Numbered from the stretch's first letter, positions 53,931 to 63,868 are shown. The stretch: DNA of 64,000 nucleotides from Bacteroidales bacterium (GCA_017504965.1 JAFVQD010000003.1:98927-162926); one strand, 5' to 3'. Program-made: numbers and translations. The notes: a model not told the origin generated them from the letters alone.

Positions 53931-54103
53931 TATTTTACTACTGATTTACACGAATTGCACAGACACGAATAAAACGGCAGGATCCGTTATGGCTACCGGC
54001 AGTTTGTCTGTCTGCGAAAAATTTAGGAGACCGACCCAGTCGCTACTCCGAAATTAAAAAAGAGAACTCCTTAGAGGAGACAAACAAATTAAACAAAACA
54101 AAA
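53931..54103 (+). promoter_or_regulatory. 173-bp leader region before rpsB, possible regulatory structure
   Basis: The gap contains several short inverted repeats, including GGCAG...CTGTC and CTCC-TTAGA-GGAG (about 54068-54080), the last shortly before the rpsB start. I saw no clear TAnnTTTG box and no terminator. Self-control of rpsB-tsf through a leader is known in other bacteria, so this is a candidate only. Confidence 0.3.
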
Positions 54104-54913
54104 ATGCCTAGAACAAATTTCCAAGATTTACTAGATGCAGGTACACACTTCGGTCACTTGAAGAGAAAATGGAATCCTAAAATGGCTCCTTATATCTTTA
54201 TGGAGAAAAACGGAATCCATATCATTGACTTGCATAAGACTGTTGTAAAAATAGATGAGGCTGCAAATGTTATGAAACAACTTGCCCGCGCTGGTCGTAG
54301 AGTACTTTTCGTAGCCACCAAAAAACAAGCTAAGGATATCGTTGCAGAGTACGCTAAATCTGTAAATATGCCTTACGTGACAGAGAGATGGCCAGGTGGT
54401 ATGCTTACCAACTTCCCTACCATCCGTAAAGCTGTCAAAAAGATGAACACCATCGACAAGATGATTTCTGATGGTACTTTTGAGACTCTTGCAAAACGTG
54501 AGCGTCTTCAGATTACCCGTCAAAGAGCAAAACTTGAGAAGAACTTGGGTTCAATCGCTGACCTTAACCGTCTTCCTTCAGCACTCTTCGTAGTGGACGT
54601 GCAGAAAGAGATGAACGCTGTAAAAGAGGCTAACCGTCTCAATATTCCGGTAATCGCTATGGTTGATACTTGTTGCGATCCTACCCCAATTGATTACGTG
54701 ATCCCGGCTAATGATGACGCCGCTAAATCTATTGCAGTGGTAATGGGTGCGCTTTGTGATGCTATCAAAGAGGGTCTTGAAGAGAGAAGAATCGAGAAAG
54801 ACAAAGAAGAAGCTAACAAAGCTCAAGAGAACAAAGAAGACGCAGCTCAAGGTAAAAAAATCCGTCCTCGCAAAGGTGCTGCTAAAAAAGAAGTAGAAGC
54901 AAAAGCTGAGTAA
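54104..54913 (+). CDS. rpsB: 30S ribosomal protein S2
   Basis: The 269-residue protein has the S2 blocks LLDAGTHFGHLKRKWNPKM at 8-26, RRVLFVATKKQAKDIV, ERWPGGMLTNFPTIRKAV and PVIAMVDTCCDPTPIDYVIPANDDA. The last 35 residues are a charged Lys/Glu/Ala tail. It is followed 19 bp later by tsf, the usual order. Confidence 0.98.
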   Translation: MPRTNFQDLLDAGTHFGHLKRKWNPKMAPYIFMEKNGIHIIDLHKTVVKIDEAANVMKQLARAGRRVLFVATKKQAKDIVAEYAKSVNMPYVTERWPGGMLTNFPTIRKAVKKMNTIDKMISDGTFETLAKRERLQITRQRAKLEKNLGSIADLNRLPSALFVVDVQKEMNAVKEANRLNIPVIAMVDTCCDPTPIDYVIPANDDAAKSIAVVMGALCDAIKEGLEERRIEKDKEEANKAQENKEDAAQGKKIRPRKGAAKKEVEAKAE

Positions 54914-54932
54914 TTTTTAAAATTTGCAGATT

Positions 54933-55928
54933 ATGGAAATTAAAGCAGTAGATGTTGCGAAACTTCGCAAAATGACCGGTGCAGGTATGATGGACTGCAA
55001 AAAAGCTCTTGTAGACGCTGAAGGCGATTTCGAGAGAGCAAAAGAAATCATCAAAGAAAAAGGTAAACTTGTAGCTGCCAAACGTGCAGACCGTGAGACC
55101 TCAGAAGGTGCTGCCATCGCTAAGATCAATGGTAATAAAGCTATCATCGTAGCTCTTGGCTGTGAGACTGACTTCGTGGCTAAAAACGCTGAGTTCCAGG
55201 CTCTTGCTGATGCTATTGCTGAGGCTGCTATCGCTAACTTCCCTGCAGATAAAGAGGCCCTTATGGCTTGCACTATCGCTGACGGAAGAACTGTAGAGGC
55301 TGCTATCACTGAGCAGACAGGTAAGACTGGTGAGAAACATCAGCTTGTAGCTTACGAGACAGTAGAGGCTCCTTATGTTGTAGCTTATATGCACAAAATT
55401 ACAGGTAAGCTTGCTACCGTAGTAGGTTTTAACAAAGAGTTTGATGAGACTGTAGCTAAAGGTGTAGCTATGCAGGTGGCTTCTATGAACCCTGTAGCAG
55501 TTTCAGCTGATCAGGTTCCTCAGAGTGTTATCGATGAAGAGCTTAAGACAGCTACCGAAAAAACCAAAGAAGAACTTGTAAGAAAAGCTGTGGATGCAGC
55601 TCTTCAGAAAGCGGGTATCAATCCTGCTCACGTAGACAGCGAAGACCATATCGAGTCTAACCAGACTAAAGGCTGGATCACTGCTGAACAAGCAGCTCAG
55701 GCTCGTGAGATCATCAAGACTGTTTCAGAGGAGAAAGCAGCTAATCTTCCAGCTCAGATGGTAGAGAACATCGCTAAAGGTCGTCTTCAGAAATTCTTCA
55801 AAGAGCAGACTCTTGAGGAGCAAGGCTACCAGATGGGTGACGGCAAACAGGCTGTTAAAGATGTTGTCAAAGCCGCTGATGCTGAGGCTAAAGTTCTTTC
55901 ATTCAAGAGAGTGTCTCTTGCTGACTAA
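54933..55928 (+). CDS. tsf: elongation factor Ts
   Basis: The Met at 54933 (331 residues) gives the standard N-terminus MEIKAVDVAKLRKMTGAGMMDCKKAL, split here at the TDVGxGMMDCK-type EF-Tu contact; three upstream codons are unlikely. IVALGCETDFVAKN follows near 74-87. EF-Ts exchanges GDP for GTP on EF-Tu. At 331 residues it is of the longer type with two core repeats. Confidence 0.97.
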   Translation: MEIKAVDVAKLRKMTGAGMMDCKKALVDAEGDFERAKEIIKEKGKLVAAKRADRETSEGAAIAKINGNKAIIVALGCETDFVAKNAEFQALADAIAEAAIANFPADKEALMACTIADGRTVEAAITEQTGKTGEKHQLVAYETVEAPYVVAYMHKITGKLATVVGFNKEFDETVAKGVAMQVASMNPVAVSADQVPQSVIDEELKTATEKTKEELVRKAVDAALQKAGINPAHVDSEDHIESNQTKGWITAEQAAQAREIIKTVSEEKAANLPAQMVENIAKGRLQKFFKEQTLEEQGYQMGDGKQAVKDVVKAADAEAKVLSFKRVSLAD

Positions 55929-55952
55929 GACTTCCGTCTATACCAAATACAG

Positions 55953-55985
55953 AAAGGGATGACTTAAAAAAGTCGTCCCTTTTTA
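55953..55985 (+). terminator. terminator after tsf
   Basis: AAAGGGATGACTT (55953-55965) pairs with AAGTCGTCCCTTT (55970-55982, one T-G pair), followed by further T. Confidence 0.88.
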
Positions 55986-56021
55986 TTTGGAGATGCCCGA
56001 ACGGAGTCGGGCACGACATTC

Positions 56022-57212
56022 TTACTGGATAACCCCTAACTCTTTACCGACCTTGGTAAATGCAGCGATACATTTGTCCAGGTGTTCCACTTCGTGACCT
56101 GCAGAGACCTGAACTCTGATACGGGCCTCGTTCTTAGGCACTACAGGGTAGTAGAATCCTGTCACATAGATACCCTCGTCAAGAAGTTTGGCAGCCATCA
56201 CCTGTGAAAGTTTGGCGTCGTATAGCATAACTGCACAGATGGCAGACTGGGTAGGTTTGATATCGAAGCCCGCCTCTTTCATCTTGGCTACGAAGTAGTC
56301 TGTATTGCTGTGAAGCTTATCCTGCAGTCTGTTGGTCTCAGACATCATATCGAACATCCTGATCCCGGCAGCCGCTACCATAGGGGGGATGGAGTTAGAG
56401 AAAAGGTATGGACGCGAGCGCTGGCGGAGCATAGCGATAATCTCTTTCTTACCTGTAGTGAAGCCTCCGATGGCACCACCAAATGCTTTTCCGAGGGTGC
56501 CGGTGAGGATCTCGATTTTACCTTTGAGGTTATATTGCTCTGTTACACCTCGGCCGGTCTTTCCTACCACACCTGCCGAGTGGGATTCGTCCACCATCAC
56601 CATTGCATTGTATTTGTTTGCAAGTTCGTAGATCTTGTCCAGAGGGCAGACATTTCCATCCATAGAGAAGACGCCGTCTGTGACGATGAGGCGGTGGCGC
56701 TGTGCCTGAGCCAGTTTGAGGCAGTTCTCGAGTTCTTCCATATTGGCATTGGCGTAGCGGTATCTCTGGGCCTTGCACAGACGGACGCCGTCGATAATGG
56801 AAGCGTGGTTCAATGCATCGGAGATGATGGCATCTTTTTCGTCCAGCAGAGGTTCGAAAACGCCGCCGTTTGCGTCGAAGCAGGCTGCGTAGAGGATGGT
56901 GTCCTCGGTGCCGAAGAACTCTGCAATCTTGGCTTCAAGTTTCTTGTGAAGGTCCCCTGTACCGCAGATGAAGCGGACGCTGGACATACCGTAGCCGTGG
57001 GTATCGAGTGCCTCTTTGGCTGCGTTTACAAGCTCCTGTGAGTCTGCCTGACCGAGGTAGTTGTTCGCACAGAAGTTAAGTACACTCTCGCCGGTGCTCA
57101 CTTTAATCTGTGCACCCTGGGGAGAGGTGATGATTCTTTCGTGTTTGTAGAGCCCTGCATCTTCGATGTTTTTGAGCTCATTCTGGAGGTATGCTTGAAA
57201 ATCCTGATACAT
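56022..57212 (-). CDS. kbl: glycine C-acetyltransferase (2-amino-3-ketobutyrate CoA ligase)
   Basis: The 396-residue PLP enzyme of the alpha-oxoamine synthase family has LNFCANNYLG near 46-55, HGYGMSSVRFICGT, VMVDESHSAG and the Schiff-base Lys in TGTLGKAFGG near 240. It converts 2-amino-3-ketobutyrate and CoA to glycine and acetyl-CoA in threonine breakdown. KBL is favoured over BioF by the strong match of the N-terminus and by the lack of biotin genes nearby; threonine dehydrogenase is not in the window. A -7 box TATCTTTG (57252-57245, minus) precedes it. Confidence 0.92.
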   Translation of the reverse strand: MYQDFQAYLQNELKNIEDAGLYKHERIITSPQGAQIKVSTGESVLNFCANNYLGQADSQELVNAAKEALDTHGYGMSSVRFICGTGDLHKKLEAKIAEFFGTEDTILYAACFDANGGVFEPLLDEKDAIISDALNHASIIDGVRLCKAQRYRYANANMEELENCLKLAQAQRHRLIVTDGVFSMDGNVCPLDKIYELANKYNAMVMVDESHSAGVVGKTGRGVTEQYNLKGKIEILTGTLGKAFGGAIGGFTTGKKEIIAMLRQRSRPYLFSNSIPPMVAAAGIRMFDMMSETNRLQDKLHSNTDYFVAKMKEAGFDIKPTQSAICAVMLYDAKLSQVMAAKLLDEGIYVTGFYYPVVPKNEARIRVQVSAGHEVEHLDKCIAAFTKVGKELGVIQ

Positions 57213-57303
57213 ATTATATCTGTTTTATGAGTTTTCTTATCTAACAAAGATAATAAAAAGTTCCTCTACGGCATAGAAATTGCTTTAGAATTGTAGTCAG
57301 AAA

Positions 57304-57334
57304 TTTGAAAACTTTGAAAGTTTTTTTAGTTTTG
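57304..57334 (+). promoter_or_regulatory. promoter of the tetR-tolC-RND operon
   Basis: TTTG (57304-57307) and the -7 box TAGTTTTG (57327-57334) are 19 bp apart; the TetR start codon is 22 bp downstream. Confidence 0.75.
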
Positions 57335-57356
57335 CGCCCGTTTTTGGATATCTGAA

Positions 57357-57977
57357 ATGACTACACGAGAAAGAATAATCGAGACATCTACAGAACTCTT
57401 CAGTATGAAGGGGTGCAAATCTATCACTATGGATGAGATTTCAGCAGTTAATGGTATCTCCAAAAGAACTCTGTATGAGATATTTGCAGATAAATCGGCG
57501 CTACTGGAGGCTTGTCTCTCCTCTATAGCCAAGAAGACCAAGGAGGTCTCTATGAAACTAAGGGAGGAGTCTTCAAACATTCTGGAGTATATCCTCTCTT
57601 TTCAGGACTATGAGTCGAGGGAGGCTGCAAGGACTTCCAGAGTTTTGGGCGAGGAGCTGAAAAAGTTCTACCCTGAAGTATACCAAAGGGCTATTGAGAG
57701 TGTGAAGAACCAGCAGCTTGAGTACACCAAGTCGCTTATTGAAGAGGGGATAGAAGAGGGTCTTTTTGAATCGGATATAGTGTCGTTAGATGTTGTGAGC
57801 AAAATTCTGACACTTTTGGTGGGACTGAACTCTTTTGCTGTATGCGATTCGATCAAAAGGGAGTCAAATAGAAAAGAGATATTTATGAGTTCTGTGGTGG
57901 TCTACCTGAGGGGGCTGGCTACAGACAAGGGGAGAGAAGCGATAGATAATTATTTTGAAACAAGAAATATACATTAA
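57357..57977 (+). CDS. TetR/AcrR-family transcriptional regulator
   Basis: The 206-residue protein has the N-terminal TetR helix-turn-helix: RERIIETSTELFSMKGCKS then ITMDEISAVNGISKRTLYEIFADKSAL (residues 4-50). The C-terminal ligand domain is helical and diverged. It is first in an operon with an outer-membrane channel, an adaptor and an RND pump, and so most likely represses its own promoter and releases it on binding a pump substrate. Confidence 0.92.
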   Translation: MTTRERIIETSTELFSMKGCKSITMDEISAVNGISKRTLYEIFADKSALLEACLSSIAKKTKEVSMKLREESSNILEYILSFQDYESREAARTSRVLGEELKKFYPEVYQRAIESVKNQQLEYTKSLIEEGIEEGLFESDIVSLDVVSKILTLLVGLNSFAVCDSIKRESNRKEIFMSSVVVYLRGLATDKGREAIDNYFETRNIH

Positions 57978-57989
57978 ATTAAAAACAGT

Positions 57990-59303
57990 ATGATTAAACG
58001 TTCCATTTTAGTGTGTTGTATGGTGTTTGCTGTTTTGTTCTCTGCTAAGGGACAAGATGTGAACACAGACAGTTCTACACTTAATCTCTCTTTTGAGGAT
58101 GCTGTGAATATGGCCCTCGAGAGAAACCGTACTTTACAGAATGCTTCCCTGGATGTGAAGAAGGCTGAGGCAGCCAAATGGGAGGCGATAGCGACTATGC
58201 TTCCACAGGTTAGCGGGTCGCTTGGTTATTCAAGCAATCTTGGATATGAGATGGTTATGGATGCCGGCGTAATGGGTAAATTTACTATGAATATGCCATC
58301 AACCGGGACCCTAGGCCTTCAAGCATCTGTGGCGGTAAGCGCAGCTCAGATTATCTCTACCCAGATAGGTAAGATATCCATCGATATGGCCAATGTAGCC
58401 AAAAGCCAGTCTGAGCAGGAGATTACCAATCAGGTTAGAATCCTATATTACTCAGCTCTGGTTTCAGAACAGACACAGGAGCTCCTTACCAAGAACCTTG
58501 AGAGTCTGAAAAAACTTTATGATTACTCTCAGAAAGCTGTAGATGTAGGTGCTGCCGAACAGGTGGATGCAGACCAGATTATGGTACAGGTGGCCACTAT
58601 GGAGACCACCCTCAATACCTCAAAACGCTCTATGGAGATGGTCTACAACTCTATGAGGCTTTTCCTGAATATAGATGTGGATACCGAGATATCCCTGACT
58701 CAGGGTATCGATGACCTTCTCTCCATCCCTAACGCTATGGCGCTGATCAGCGAAGATCTGGTCTTGGAGAACAACTACAATTACCAATTGGTAAATCAGA
58801 GTACCAAACTCTCTAAAAAGCAAGTGGACTTGGCAGGCTGGGCATATGCCCCCACATTGTCTGCTTTTTATAAGTTTACCAAGACCCATTATTTTGGTGA
58901 TGGAGGTATGAGATCTACCCCTCCCAATATGATAGGTGCTACTCTCTCTATCCCTATTTTCTCTTCAGCACAGAGATATAAAGCTCTTCAGGGTGCCAAG
59001 TTTGAGTATCAGAAGCAGCAGAACCTGTTGGCCGATACAGAGATGTCGCTTAAAATCCAGCACAGACAGCTGAAATATAACCTCACCTCTGCACTGGAGA
59101 GACTGGAGACACAGAAGAAGAATGTGGAGGTGTCCCAGAGGGTATTTGACAATATCAGCCTCAAATATGAGCACGGCTACTCTTCAAGTATGGATGTCAC
59201 CACTTCAGGTACAAACCTTATCGCAGCCCAGAGCAGCTATGTACAGGCCCTTCTTGAGTTTGTGAATGCTCAGATCGAACTTGAAAAACTCCTTAATAAG
59301 TAA
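57990..59303 (+). CDS. TolC-family outer-membrane efflux channel
   Basis: The 437-residue protein has a signal peptide ending SAKGQ (about 22). The TolC pattern is clear: LSFEDAVNMALERNRTLQNA near 33-52, long heptad-rich helices, and a second half repeating the pattern with the P-x-L-S motif in WAYAPTLSAFYKF and ATLSIPIFSSAQRY. It would carry RND substrates across the outer membrane. It is 12 bp after the tetR gene and 18 bp before the adaptor. Confidence 0.93.
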   Translation: MIKRSILVCCMVFAVLFSAKGQDVNTDSSTLNLSFEDAVNMALERNRTLQNASLDVKKAEAAKWEAIATMLPQVSGSLGYSSNLGYEMVMDAGVMGKFTMNMPSTGTLGLQASVAVSAAQIISTQIGKISIDMANVAKSQSEQEITNQVRILYYSALVSEQTQELLTKNLESLKKLYDYSQKAVDVGAAEQVDADQIMVQVATMETTLNTSKRSMEMVYNSMRLFLNIDVDTEISLTQGIDDLLSIPNAMALISEDLVLENNYNYQLVNQSTKLSKKQVDLAGWAYAPTLSAFYKFTKTHYFGDGGMRSTPPNMIGATLSIPIFSSAQRYKALQGAKFEYQKQQNLLADTEMSLKIQHRQLKYNLTSALERLETQKKNVEVSQRVFDNISLKYEHGYSSSMDVTTSGTNLIAAQSSYVQALLEFVNAQIELEKLLNK

Positions 59304-59321
59304 TAAATAGAAAAAACAGAT

Positions 59322-60335
59322 ATGAAACTAATCAGATTTACCCTTTTGTCAGCAGCAGCTTTGGCACTTGTGAGCTGCGGTCCCAAACAAGAAGAAGTAC
59401 AGGGGGAGACAGTGCGTAATGAGGTGGTAAAAGTAGAGCCTCTTCAGAAATCAGAGATCTCCAGAGTAGTGGAGTTCTCGACCAATCTTCAAGGTTATGA
59501 AACTATGAGCATCGCTCCATCTGTAACAGGAAAGATCGAGGAGATCTTCGTAGAGGTGGGTGATAAGGTGAAGAAGGACCAGATGCTTGTCCGTATGGAC
59601 CAGATGCAGCTTAATACCACAAAGCTTACTTTTGCAAACCTCACCACCAATATGGAGAGGATGGAGTCACTATATGCAGCGGGTTCTATCTCACAGCAGA
59701 ACTATGATCAGGCAAAACTTAGCTTCGAGCAGACCAAAGAGAATCTTGAATTCCTCGAGGAGAATACCTTTGTAAAGGCACGCTTCAATGGTGTGATCTC
59801 TGCCAAGAACTATGAGGATGGTGAACTTTATGCAGGGCAGCCAATTCTTGTCCTCACTCAGGTGGAGACATTGAAGGCCTATATCAATATCCCAGAGCAG
59901 TTCTTCCCTAAAGTAAAAGCAGGGATGAAGGTGGATATCGTATCCGATATCTATCCTGACCAGGTATTCCAGGGTACTATCGAGATAGTTCACCCTACTA
60001 TCGATGCATCTACCCATACTTTCCAGGCTAAAGTGAGAATCCCTAACGGTAAAGATCTCCTCCGCCCCGGTATGTATGTGCGTACCTCTATGTCTATGGG
60101 TAAAGAGAATACTATCGTGGTTCCTTATCAGTCAGTACTCAAACTTATCGGTTCTAACGAAAGGTACGTATATGTCAACAATAATGGTGTTGCCAAGAGA
60201 GTGTTTGTGAAAATGGGTCAGCGTTTCGACGATATGATTGAGATTTCGGGTGAAGGTATCAACGAAGGTGTTGAGCTTGTGACTGTAGGCCAGGCCAAAC
60301 TGGTAGATGGTGTACAGCTGACCATTTCTAAATAA
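59322..60335 (+). CDS. RND efflux periplasmic adaptor (membrane fusion) lipoprotein
   Basis: The 337-residue protein has a lipobox ALVSC (Cys20). A lipoyl-like half follows (GKIEEIFVEVGDKVKKDQML near 70-89), then a coiled-coil hairpin (about 95-150), the second lipoyl half, a beta-barrel segment (GMKVDIVSDIYPDQVFQGTI) and the C-terminal membrane-proximal domain. It links the RND pump and the TolC channel. Confidence 0.94.
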   Translation: MKLIRFTLLSAAALALVSCGPKQEEVQGETVRNEVVKVEPLQKSEISRVVEFSTNLQGYETMSIAPSVTGKIEEIFVEVGDKVKKDQMLVRMDQMQLNTTKLTFANLTTNMERMESLYAAGSISQQNYDQAKLSFEQTKENLEFLEENTFVKARFNGVISAKNYEDGELYAGQPILVLTQVETLKAYINIPEQFFPKVKAGMKVDIVSDIYPDQVFQGTIEIVHPTIDASTHTFQAKVRIPNGKDLLRPGMYVRTSMSMGKENTIVVPYQSVLKLIGSNERYVYVNNNGVAKRVFVKMGQRFDDMIEISGEGINEGVELVTVGQAKLVDGVQLTISK

Positions 60336-60353
60336 GGATAAGGAGACTAAACA

Positions 60354-63300
60354 ATGAGTATATACAAAACATCGATTAATAAGCCGGTAACGACAGCCCT
60401 TATCTTTGTCGCAGTGGCTATTATCGGTCTGTTCTCATTGAGCAGACTTCCGATTGACCAGTTCCCGGAGATGGAGCCACCATACATCACTGTGATGACT
60501 ACATATCCTGGAGCGAGTGCCAGTGAAATTGAGACCAACGTCACCAAGATAGTAGAGAACAGCTTGAACTCTGTGGATGGTCTTAAAGAGATCTCATCCC
60601 AGTCAAAGGACCATATGTCTATGGTTATGCTGGAGATGGAGTGGGGGACAAACCTCGATGAGGTGATGAATGATATCCGCTCTTATGTGGATATGTTGAA
60701 GGACCAGCTGCCTGACGGCTGTAGTAACCCTTTCATCTTCAAGTTCAGTTCGAGCTCTATGCCTATCATCCAGTTCGCCATCACAGCAGGTGACAGTTAT
60801 GCCGGACTTGACAAACTTCTTAACGATGAGGTGATTCCCCAGCTTAACCGTGTAAACGGTATCGGTAACATATCCCTCTCAGGTGCCCCTGAAAGGTATG
60901 TGTATGTTAACCTTGATCAGGCCAAACTCGACGCTTATGGTATCCCATTGGAGACTGTAGGCAATATGATCAGTGCCAATAACCTTAACTTGTCTTCAGG
61001 TACAGTGAAGATGAATAAGGAGCAGTATCAGATGCAGGTGAGAAGTGAGTTCCTGGAGAGTTCAGAGATTGAAGGGATCGTAGTCACTACTACCCCTACC
61101 GGACAGCAGGTATTCGTAAGGGATATTGCACAGGTGAAGGATACCATAAAGGACCTCTCACTGGATGAGAAGATCAACAGCCGTGACGGTGTCCGTATGA
61201 TGATTACCAAACAGACAGGTGCCAATACCGTGCAGATATGTAATGCAGTGAACAAAGAACTTAAGAGGATAGAAAAGACCCTCCCTTCAGATGTGAAGAT
61301 AGATGTGATCTATGACTCATCTGAGGAGATCCAGAACTCTATCAACTCACTGGCAGAGTCTATCTTCTATGCGCTGCTTTTTGTGGTATTGGTAGTGTTG
61401 GTATTCCTGGGGAGATGGCGTGCTACCTTTATTATCGGTATCACCATCCCTATCGCACTTATCGTGGCATTCATCTATCTGATGCTTGTAGACAGTTCGC
61501 TTAATATCATCTCACTATGTTCTCTTACTGTGGCGATCGGTATGGTAGTGGACGATGCTATCGTGGTTTTGGAAAATATCACCAAACATATAGAGAGGGG
61601 ATCAAATCCTCGTGAGGCAGCCATCTATGCTACCAATGAGGTGTGGACATCGGTTATCGCGACTACCCTCGTTATCGTAGTGGTGTTCGTCCCTCTTACT
61701 ATGCTTGGCGGTCAGGCAGGTATCATGTTCAAGGAGCTTGGTTGGATTGTGACTATCGTGGTATGTACTTCTACTGTAGTGGCTATCTCGCTAACCCCTA
61801 TGCTATGTTCTAAACTTCTTCAGGCCAAGAAGATCAAAGTGGATGAGCACGGTCATATCGTAGAGATCAGATCTAAACAGAACTGGTATGACAAATATGT
61901 AGTAAAAGCTCTGGACAAAGTGGACGCTGTATATGCTAATATCCTCCGCTGGTGCTTGACTCACAAGAGACTTGTCGTATTGTTCTCGATCATATTCTTC
62001 TTCGCATCACTTACCCCTATGATTATGGGTAAGGTGGGTACAGACTTTATGCAGCAGTCGGACAACGGACGTCTCTCTGTGACAGTAGAGCTTCAGCCGG
62101 GCACCCGTATCGAACATACACTCAAGACTGCCCGTGCCCTTGAGGAGAGATTCAGAGAGTTGGTTCCTGAGATGACAATGCTTTCTACCTCTGCAGGTTC
62201 AAATGATGATGCAGGTGTAGGTGCCATCTTCTCTTCTACTACCAACTACAAGATCTCTATGACTGTGGTATGTACCAAGAAATATGAGCGTGAACGTTCC
62301 ATTTTCGAGATTGCTGAGGTGCTCCGTAATGAGCTGAGTACATATCCTGAGATCGTAAACTACCAGTGTAATGTCTCTGGCGGTATGGGTGGCAGTGGTC
62401 AGAAAGTGAGTGTTGAGATCTATGGTTATGACTTCGATGAGACTAACCGGTTTGCCGCAGAGGTGATGCAGGCCATCAAAGATGAAGTTCCCGGAGCCCG
62501 CGATATCGTGAGCAGCCGTGACGCTGAGAGAGCTGAGCTTAAAGTGGTGGTGGATAAAGAGAAATGTGCTTACCTTGGTCTTACTTCGGCTACAGTATCG
62601 ACATATGTCCGTAACCGTGTAAACGGTATGGCTTGTGGCTTCCTTAAAGAGGATGGAGATGAGTATGATATCGTAGTAAGGCTTCAGGAAGAGGATAGAA
62701 ATACCCTTTCGAAACTTCAGGATCTCACCATCCCTACCCCTATGGGTGGCAAGGTGAAACTTAGCGAGATCGCCCACATCGAAGAGTATTGGGCACCTCA
62801 GACCATTACACGCAAATCACGTCAGCGCTTCCTCTCAGTGAATGTGACCCCTTATAATGTCTCTTTGGGTGAACTTGCTGCACAGATCGATGTGGCCCTT
62901 GCCGATGTTCACGCACCTGCAGGTATCGTATACCGTCTGGGTGGTAGCTATGAGGATCAGCAGGAGTCCTTCGGTGATATGGGAGTCTTGGCTTTGCTTA
63001 TTGTTCTTCTGGTTTATATCGTGATGGCATCGCAGTTCGAGTCACTCTCAAAACCTACCATCATTATGATGTCTGTCCCATTTGCTATATCCGGTGTGAT
63101 TCTGGCTTTGTGGATTACAAGCACATCTCTCGATATGATCGGTGCCCTGGGCTGTATTATGCTGGTGGGTATCGTAGTGAAGAACGGTATCGTACTTGTG
63201 GACTACATTAACCTGATGCGAGACAGAGGGTATGAGCTGAATGAAGCTATCGCCCTATCAGGTGCATCCCGTATGCGCCCTGTACTTATGACAGCATTTA

Positions 63301-63545
63301 CTACACTTCTGGGTATGCTCCCTATGGCACTCAGTCAGGGCGAGGGTGCTGAGATGTGGCAGCCACTCGGTATCGTGGTTATCGGCGGTCTTCTGGTCTC
63401 TACTCTGGTTACACTGATCATCGTACCTGTAGTATATGGTATTATGTCACGTCACGGAGAGAGGGATAAAGAGGAGCAGAACAGAAAGAACTTTATCTTT
63501 ATGCAGATATCTACCTCTGCACAGGAAAATAAATTGGAGGAATAA
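60354..63545 (+). CDS. RND-family (HAE1-type) multidrug efflux transporter
   Basis: The 1063-residue inner-membrane pump has the expected 12 helices in two halves (one helix near 12-30, a group at 330-530, one near 540 and a group at 850-1040) and two large periplasmic loops. The paired Asp residues for proton transfer are in GMVVDDAIVVLENI near 400, typical of HAE1 drug pumps and not of metal pumps. The end is a charged cytoplasmic tail. It is the third pump component in the operon. Confidence 0.95.
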   Translation: MSIYKTSINKPVTTALIFVAVAIIGLFSLSRLPIDQFPEMEPPYITVMTTYPGASASEIETNVTKIVENSLNSVDGLKEISSQSKDHMSMVMLEMEWGTNLDEVMNDIRSYVDMLKDQLPDGCSNPFIFKFSSSSMPIIQFAITAGDSYAGLDKLLNDEVIPQLNRVNGIGNISLSGAPERYVYVNLDQAKLDAYGIPLETVGNMISANNLNLSSGTVKMNKEQYQMQVRSEFLESSEIEGIVVTTTPTGQQVFVRDIAQVKDTIKDLSLDEKINSRDGVRMMITKQTGANTVQICNAVNKELKRIEKTLPSDVKIDVIYDSSEEIQNSINSLAESIFYALLFVVLVVLVFLGRWRATFIIGITIPIALIVAFIYLMLVDSSLNIISLCSLTVAIGMVVDDAIVVLENITKHIERGSNPREAAIYATNEVWTSVIATTLVIVVVFVPLTMLGGQAGIMFKELGWIVTIVVCTSTVVAISLTPMLCSKLLQAKKIKVDEHGHIVEIRSKQNWYDKYVVKALDKVDAVYANILRWCLTHKRLVVLFSIIFFFASLTPMIMGKVGTDFMQQSDNGRLSVTVELQPGTRIEHTLKTARALEERFRELVPEMTMLSTSAGSNDDAGVGAIFSSTTNYKISMTVVCTKKYERERSIFEIAEVLRNELSTYPEIVNYQCNVSGGMGGSGQKVSVEIYGYDFDETNRFAAEVMQAIKDEVPGARDIVSSRDAERAELKVVVDKEKCAYLGLTSATVSTYVRNRVNGMACGFLKEDGDEYDIVVRLQEEDRNTLSKLQDLTIPTPMGGKVKLSEIAHIEEYWAPQTITRKSRQRFLSVNVTPYNVSLGELAAQIDVALADVHAPAGIVYRLGGSYEDQQESFGDMGVLALLIVLLVYIVMASQFESLSKPTIIMMSVPFAISGVILALWITSTSLDMIGALGCIMLVGIVVKNGIVLVDYINLMRDRGYELNEAIALSGASRMRPVLMTAFTTLLGMLPMALSQGEGAEMWQPLGIVVIGGLLVSTLVTLIIVPVVYGIMSRHGERDKEEQNRKNFIFMQISTSAQENKLEE

Positions 63546-63548
63546 GAG

Positions 63549-63842
63549 ATGAAATCGGTACTAATAGTATTTAACCAAGCCAATACTGAGCGTGTGGAGT
63601 ATATGCTCGATATGTTGGGTATCAGAGGATTCACTTTCTTTGAGCATGTCCAGGGAAGGGGTACCAATGGTGGAGAGCCACGTCGCGGGACCCATACTTG
63701 GCCTGAGATGAACTCGGCAGTGATCACAGTAGTGGAGGACGAACAAGTTCCCGATTTGCTGGACACAGTTAAGAAACTGGACCTCAGAAACACAGAGGTA
63801 GGTGTAAGAGCTTTTGTCTGGAATATTGAGCAGACAGTGTAG
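63549..63842 (+). CDS. small PII-like (ferredoxin-like fold) protein at the end of the RND operon
   Basis: The 97-residue soluble protein (MKSVLIVFNQANTERVEYML) has the beta-alpha-beta pattern and size of PII-like proteins, with a glycine-rich loop (QGRGTNGGEPRRGTHTWPEMNS at about 37-58) where PII proteins have the T-loop, and a C-terminal VGVRAFVWNIEQ strand. It starts 3 bp after the pump gene. It may bind a small ligand or metal and regulate the pump. The PII relation is by shape, not by close signature. Confidence 0.7.
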   Translation: MKSVLIVFNQANTERVEYMLDMLGIRGFTFFEHVQGRGTNGGEPRRGTHTWPEMNSAVITVVEDEQVPDLLDTVKKLDLRNTEVGVRAFVWNIEQTV

Positions 63843-63860
63843 CAAATGAGAGTTTTTTTC

Positions 63861-63868
63861 TATATTTG
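63861..63868 (+). promoter_or_regulatory. -7 box before the last gene
   Basis: TATATTTG matches TAnnTTTG, 64 bp before the ATG at 63933. Confidence 0.45.
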
